A DNA stretch of 64,000 bases, from assembly GCF_020184175.1 (NCBI RefSeq), contig NC_065532.1:23932001-23996000 (forward strand), written 5' to 3'. The number at the start of each line of letters is the position of its first letter. The first letter of the stretch is position 1. A program made the position numbers and the translations under genes. A model generated the notes under the pieces. It ran no database searches. It was not told the origin of the DNA and was given only the letters and a program-made list of their open reading frames with translations. This stretch comes from Aphis gossypii (taxonomy: Eukaryota; Arthropoda; Insecta; Hemiptera; Aphididae). Positions 59,480 to 64,000 of this stretch are shown piece by piece.

Positions 59480-60430
59480 TGTCCAAATTTTAGATTAACT
59501 TTTTCTCGGGCAGCTACTTAACGTGCTGTCCTCAAATTCTTATACACTTGTTTTATTGTAACAAATAAATTTCAAAGTGATAAAAATTAAAAAGCGGTAT
59601 TGATTATTTTATATCAAAAAATTAAATCACACCTCGTAATTTCTCTGTTTCAGTACTATCTGTAATAGCTGGATTAACCCATACTGAAATTACTACAATT
59701 GTAATAGTAATTAAGCTACGCTTAAAAAACATTTTGATTTGACCTATGTGAATATATCTATTACAAATTATATGAATGTTAAAAAATAAACTGAATATAA
59801 TCGTATTTCTTGATTTCTTTTATAAGTGAACTACCGTCCCAAATCCATCCTTCCTCAGAATTAAACAATAAATAATATTGTCACTATTTTGTTTATTCAA
59901 TAGCAACTAATGTAATAGAAGCAAAAATTATAATTTTTATTTGTTTAGCTGTTTTTTTATGTTCGATATTTCGTTTCACGATTATTAGTAAGAATACTTT
60001 AAGGGGCTATGCACAGCTTTTTCAGTTAGCAGTATAATCCTTCATAATTTAAAACAATGTAAAATGAAAAGTTAGAGTTTTTATTTTTTCAGCGTTCAAC
60101 CTCTAAGGCTGTTATGATAGTCGTCGATCAACATTTTATTAAGTTGACTAGGTATTATCACTAGCGACTCAACTAGAGAAAATATGAGGTGATTGCTATG
60201 AGACAATAACTTTCAACATTAAAACAAATTCCCAATTTAAACACTATAATAATAAAGAGAATAGCGAATATAGAGAAAAAGACATCTTCATCCAGCGACT
60301 TACTAAAAAATAAGAACAATGGTTCAACTATTATTTGCCTGATGTTAAATAAACTATTATTAGAACTAATAAATATATATTATTATATAGCCATTGAGTA
60401 AAATAAAGTATACTTATGACGGCATCGTCA
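59480..60430. other. sequence between transposon remnants
   Basis: AT-rich; no readable gene. It probably contains the 3' end of the transposase element, whose terminus I could not define. Confidence 0.35.
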
Positions 60431-60439
60431 ATAGAAAAA

Positions 60440-61770
60440 AAATTCGGTCAAGTGGGTACCGCTCTGCTGTATATAGTAATAGTAGGTCACTTAAATAAAT
60501 TGATGTATTAATTTTGAAACCCGCATGAGAGTGGTACCATTGTATACAAAAAACGATTCTGAACGAAAATAATTTGTCAGCCTAGGATATACTTTCCAGT
60601 GGTTGGTGAAAAAGGTGGTTGTGTTTTAATGGCCTAAATACCACAAAATTTAAGTTATTTAATAATTATTATAAGCCTAACTTATAGAAAATCTTGTTTT
60701 AAATGTTCAATTCTTAGCTACTTATACAAACATTTTTTATGAATTATACCTACAAATTAATTTGCAAATATTCATGATTTTAACAATATTTGAACTTCAA
60801 ATACTAATTTAAAAAAATTGTAACTATATATTTTTATACATTTTGAATCACTGTAAGAATAACTCATGAGGAACTTTGTATAAAAATGTCAAGTATTTTG
60901 ACACGACCAAAAAAATGTTATCGATGTTTATAAAAAAATAAAAACAAATATTTTCAATGCCTATAAATAACATTAAAATAAGCGAAATATTTTGAAAATT
61001 AAATCATGTAATGAAAATGCCAATCTAAATAACTGGTGAAATTGTCATGTATCTATGACTTATACTTTTTGAATTATAACAAATATAAACGCACATAAAA
61101 TTTTTCCTATAATGACGCTTCGAGTTTTATCTATAGCTTTTTGAAGGAAAATGTATGAAAAACTTAATGTGGAGTTTTTTAACCTTAGATATAAACACAA
61201 ACAATTTTATGATTTTTCAACAACAAAACTACTTCCAATTTTTCGTGATTTTGACGTATTTCGTAAAAATTTGAGCTCTATACGCTTATAAAAAAAATTG
61301 TGACTCACGATTATTGATTTTTTATTTTGAACTACAATAAGAACAACTTATAAGAAACCTTGTATTAAATTTTCAAGTTTTTTTAGACACCCAAAATTAC
61401 TAACACATAGCTGCATATTGCATATTGCTGATTATACTAATATAAACATTGGGTGAAAATTTCAAGTATTTAAAGTGACTGGTTTTTGAGTTACAGTCAT
61501 ATAAAAAAATCGGTTTGGTTGAAAATTGGTTTTGCGTAAAAATTCCCGTTTTTCCGTCACTTTTTTTTTGTTTTTCTTAATTTTTTTGAAACATTTTGGA
61601 AAATGTTTACTTTTGACCTGTTTAAAACACCAAGGATGTTCACTTTGCCATCGGGAACCACTCCCGAAGTTTAAAATTGAAGCATAATTTTAACAAGTTG
61701 TGCTGTACACAGACACAAAAAAACACACATCATTGTAAAATAATTACATTCATCAGTTCGTTCAGAATCT
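60440..61770. repeat. 1.3-kb dispersed non-coding repeat, perhaps a foldback DNA transposon
   Basis: It begins near AATTCGGTCAAGTGGGTACC. GATTCTGAACGAA (60555-60567) is the exact reverse complement of TTCGTTCAGAATC (61757-61769). An internal motif (ATTTTGAA-TCACTGTAAGAATA near 60841 and a matching block near 61325) is duplicated. A partial copy lies at 30930-31400. No coding frame. Confidence 0.6.
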
Positions 61771-61813
61771 AAAAGTCTATTATAATATAATTCTTATATA
61801 TAATATTATATAG

Positions 61814-62147
61814 CAGTGGTTCTCAATCGGTGTTCCGCGGAACACAAGTGTTCCGTGGACTTAATATAAGTGTTCCGACAAAATTTTAAAATGAGTGAAA
61901 ATATTTTATTTAGCATTACTATTTTCGTTCTCTTAACATTTTGTCTTTTAACACAAAACACAATGATATATTAAGTAAGACGTTTTACTAACATATTTGC
62001 AAACTTTTTTATGCTATACATTTAATGTTTAATATATTAAACAATTAAAAATTAATATAAATTACTGTTTTATTTTACGGCTGTGTTCCGCGAAAACCTC
62101 ATAAAATTTTAAATGTTCCATCATTCGAAAAAGGTTAAGAACCACTG
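61814..62147. mobile_element. hAT-type MITE, 334 bp, perfect 8-bp target duplication
   Basis: The ends CAGTGGTTCTCAA and TTAAGAACCACTG are inverted repeats. TTATATAG flanks both sides (61806-61813 and 62148-62155). TGTTCCGCGGAACA-type palindromes sit inside the left end and GTGTTCCGCG near the right. The young-looking target duplication suggests recent mobility. It is related in TIR to 12711-13032 but differs inside. Confidence 0.9.
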
Positions 62148-62159
62148 TTATATAGCAAC

Positions 62160-63215
62160 TGTAATTTGATTATTAATTTTTAATTATGTATTATTTTGCA
62201 GATGGTATGTACCTATTATTTCTTGCTTTTCATTTTATTAATTTATATAATTTAAGTTTTTCTTTTTAAAAATTCTTTTGTAATCAATTAAAAACTTTAG
62301 AATGCAACTTTTTTAAGCCCGTATAATCGCTCATTAGACTTTATCTTTTAGTCGAGTATGTCCTTTTCCAAATTATTATTATCAGGTCAACTACACTGTG
62401 ACTTTATTTATAATGTGTTCTTGGTTTAGTTTTTCATTGTAAGTCTGATAAAGTTTTCAATGTGGTTTTATATGCGATGAAAATTTTTCTATCTACACTT
62501 ACCTATTTATTATGTATGTTACTTATATTGTTTGTCTTTTTACTTAAAAATGTTTCGATTCTTCATAATTTTTTCCATAAGTCATGGTTTAAAAATAGTA
62601 TAACCTTTTGTTTATAATAAATGTAGAGTGCTCTTGAAACTTAATCTTAGAAAGTAGTTAACGATATAATATAAAATAAGTAATATATTAATATACTATC
62701 AAATCAGATATTCCTAAGCAAATTAAGACCAAATTAAATTTGTTTTTATTTATATGAAAAACTATTTAACTTAAAAGTTGGTCGTGTAAACTCCATCACC
62801 ACTGAAAAAAATCAGGTAAAATTGAGTTCGTGTAGACTCCACTAGTGAAAAATGAAATAGTAGATAGTATAAAATTAATATGATATATTATTATTATAAA
62901 AAAATTTAATATAATATCATATCATATCGTTCACATAAAATATTTAAATCATACTAAAGAAAATCATAATAAATAATCGTTATACCTAATAATTTAAAAT
63001 CATATTTTTCATAATAATAATTAATAATCGTCCACCTTAAATATTTAAATCATAGTAGATAAAAATGAAAATACGTATATTTTGACTGCTATAAGCACGT
63101 TTAATAAGTATATAACACAACCAAATTGTCCGTATTGTATTATTTTTTACTACGGTAAAACTGAAATATTTAAATATTATATTATTTTAATGATACATTT
63201 TTAAACTATACACTT
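62160..63215. other. AT-rich region, no recognised gene
   Basis: Nothing supported. Two similar AT-rich stretches, each with CATAATAA...ATATTTAAATCATA, occur near 62925-62975 and 63005-63065. Confidence 0.35.
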
Positions 63216-63219
63216 TAAA

Positions 63220-63429
63220 TTAATCAATAACTCGTAAAAATACTGCACGGTACGGACTAACGGGTATAGATTGTCCTTCTGTTACACAAACCACTGGTAC
63301 CCTTACATCATTATAATACGTCTCTGTTAGTGGAACAAAGTTATAATTAGCATACGAGTATAGTATATTGAAAACGGTTAAAAAAAATTGATTTTTCGTA
63401 TAAATATAGCCAACTTCGTACCCAAGAAT
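63220..63429 (-). CDS. probable last exon of an unidentified gene
   Basis: On minus, a plausible acceptor (CCACTTATAATAG, AG at 63430-63431) opens a frame of 69 codons ending at TAA (63220-63222). It reads ILGYEVGYIYTKNQFFL, then TETYYNDVRVPVVCVTEGQ and SIPVSPYRAVFLRVID. Amino-acid use is balanced and protein-like despite the AT-rich surroundings, including a GC-richer block at 63241-63300, which sets it apart from chance frames nearby. The phase of entry is assumed to be 0. I do not recognise the family. No upstream exon could be fixed in the 570 bases to the window edge; another frame (minus, 63347-63622) overlaps but looks accidental. Confidence 0.4.
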   Translation of the reverse strand: MLGYEVGYIYTKNQFFLTVFNILYSYANYNFVPLTETYYNDVRVPVVCVTEGQSIPVSPYRAVFLRVID

Positions 63430-63431
63430 CT

Positions 63432-64000
63432 ATTATAAGTGGATAAAATAACAAATGAATAGTGTCAGGTGTCAAGTATACATCGTCATAAGGTATGTCA
63501 CTGAAATGGATGTGATAAATTCGAATACAATAATTAAACAAATATTGTATACGATGAATAACGACAGGGATTAGACGAATGATCATCCTGTTAATAGAAA
63601 GTAATATTGTTAAGTATGACAAACTTAGTTAGAATTTCAAACGTGATTACGTATAAAAAAATTATATCACTGTATAGTATATATTTTTGGTAGTTTTTAA
63701 GACATAATAAAAACGTACACAATTACAGGGGAAAATATAATAATTTTATACTAATTAACAGTTTCGTAAAAGAATCTATCAAAAAAAAAAAAAAAAACCA
63801 TTGAATATTATTATGGAACGTAAATTTTCTGCATTTTTAACTTTATAATATTTAGGATATTATCCCAGTTAAAACAATATGTCGCTTGTTCACGAATTAC
63901 AGGCTTAACAGATGTTCCCAAATGACGTATATAGGTCGTTCACTTACTGTCAACAAAATAATTAAAATGCGGTGTACTTTGTAGGTACATAGTTGTATAA
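63432..64000. other. window edge, possibly intron of the gene ending at 63220
   Basis: AT-rich with an A-run near 63781. No supported feature. Confidence 0.3.

Noticed and set aside
1..64000. tRNA, rRNA or CRISPR loci
   Set aside because: By eye I found no tRNA B-box in a cloverleaf context, no rRNA-like block and no regularly spaced repeats. A covariance-model scan would be decisive.

Overview
The window is AT-rich eukaryotic nuclear DNA with split genes and GT-AG introns. It is crowded with transposon remnants. The proteins are insect-like: an Hr51/NR2E3 nuclear receptor, an SLC19 carrier, a SAP30-binding protein and a C19orf12/Nazo-like protein. The base composition and repeat families fit a hemipteran, most probably an aphid; the species assignment is inference.

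Left edge (1-4703, minus strand): five consecutive coding exons of an SLC19 (folate/thiamine carrier family) gene, with the 3' part beyond the window. About 5 kb of intergenic DNA follows, with one decayed hAT MITE.

Centre (about 9.4-40.6 kb, plus strand): one large gene, the insect orthologue of the photoreceptor-type nuclear receptor NR2E3 (Hr51/unfulfilled). A GC-rich TATA promoter and a non-coding first exon are followed by eight coding exons. Their splice phases join without conflict into a 504-residue protein with a complete two-finger DNA-binding domain and a complete ligand-binding domain. Its roughly 30 kb of intron carries several GC-rich islands, some with GAGA motif clusters, and many mobile elements: hAT and mariner-like MITEs, a 678-bp TIR element, a LINE 3' fragment, and an antisense LINE with an unbroken 877-codon frame including the reverse transcriptase.

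Right-centre (43.5-49.9 kb): a two-coding-exon SAP30BP gene on minus, tail-to-tail with Hr51, and a two-exon C19orf12-like gene on plus, divergent from SAP30BP.

Right (51.4-62.2 kb): a nested transposon block. It holds a possible solo LTR, a 5'-truncated R1-clade LINE with one in-frame stop and one frameshift, the terminus and C-terminal domain of a decayed hAT transposase, a nearly whole transposase of a little-described RNase-H-like family broken by one frameshift, a 1.3-kb dispersed repeat that also occurs in an Hr51 intron, and a hAT MITE with a perfect 8-bp target duplication. Near the right edge an unidentified gene on minus appears to end (63220-63429).

The host genes look like ordinary neighbours, not a pathway. 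I found no CRISPR, operon or obviously new multi-gene system. The least described items are the transposase at 56.9-59.1 kb, a perfect 18-bp-arm hairpin at 44.6 kb bracketed by a direct repeat, and the unidentified terminal exon at 63.2 kb.
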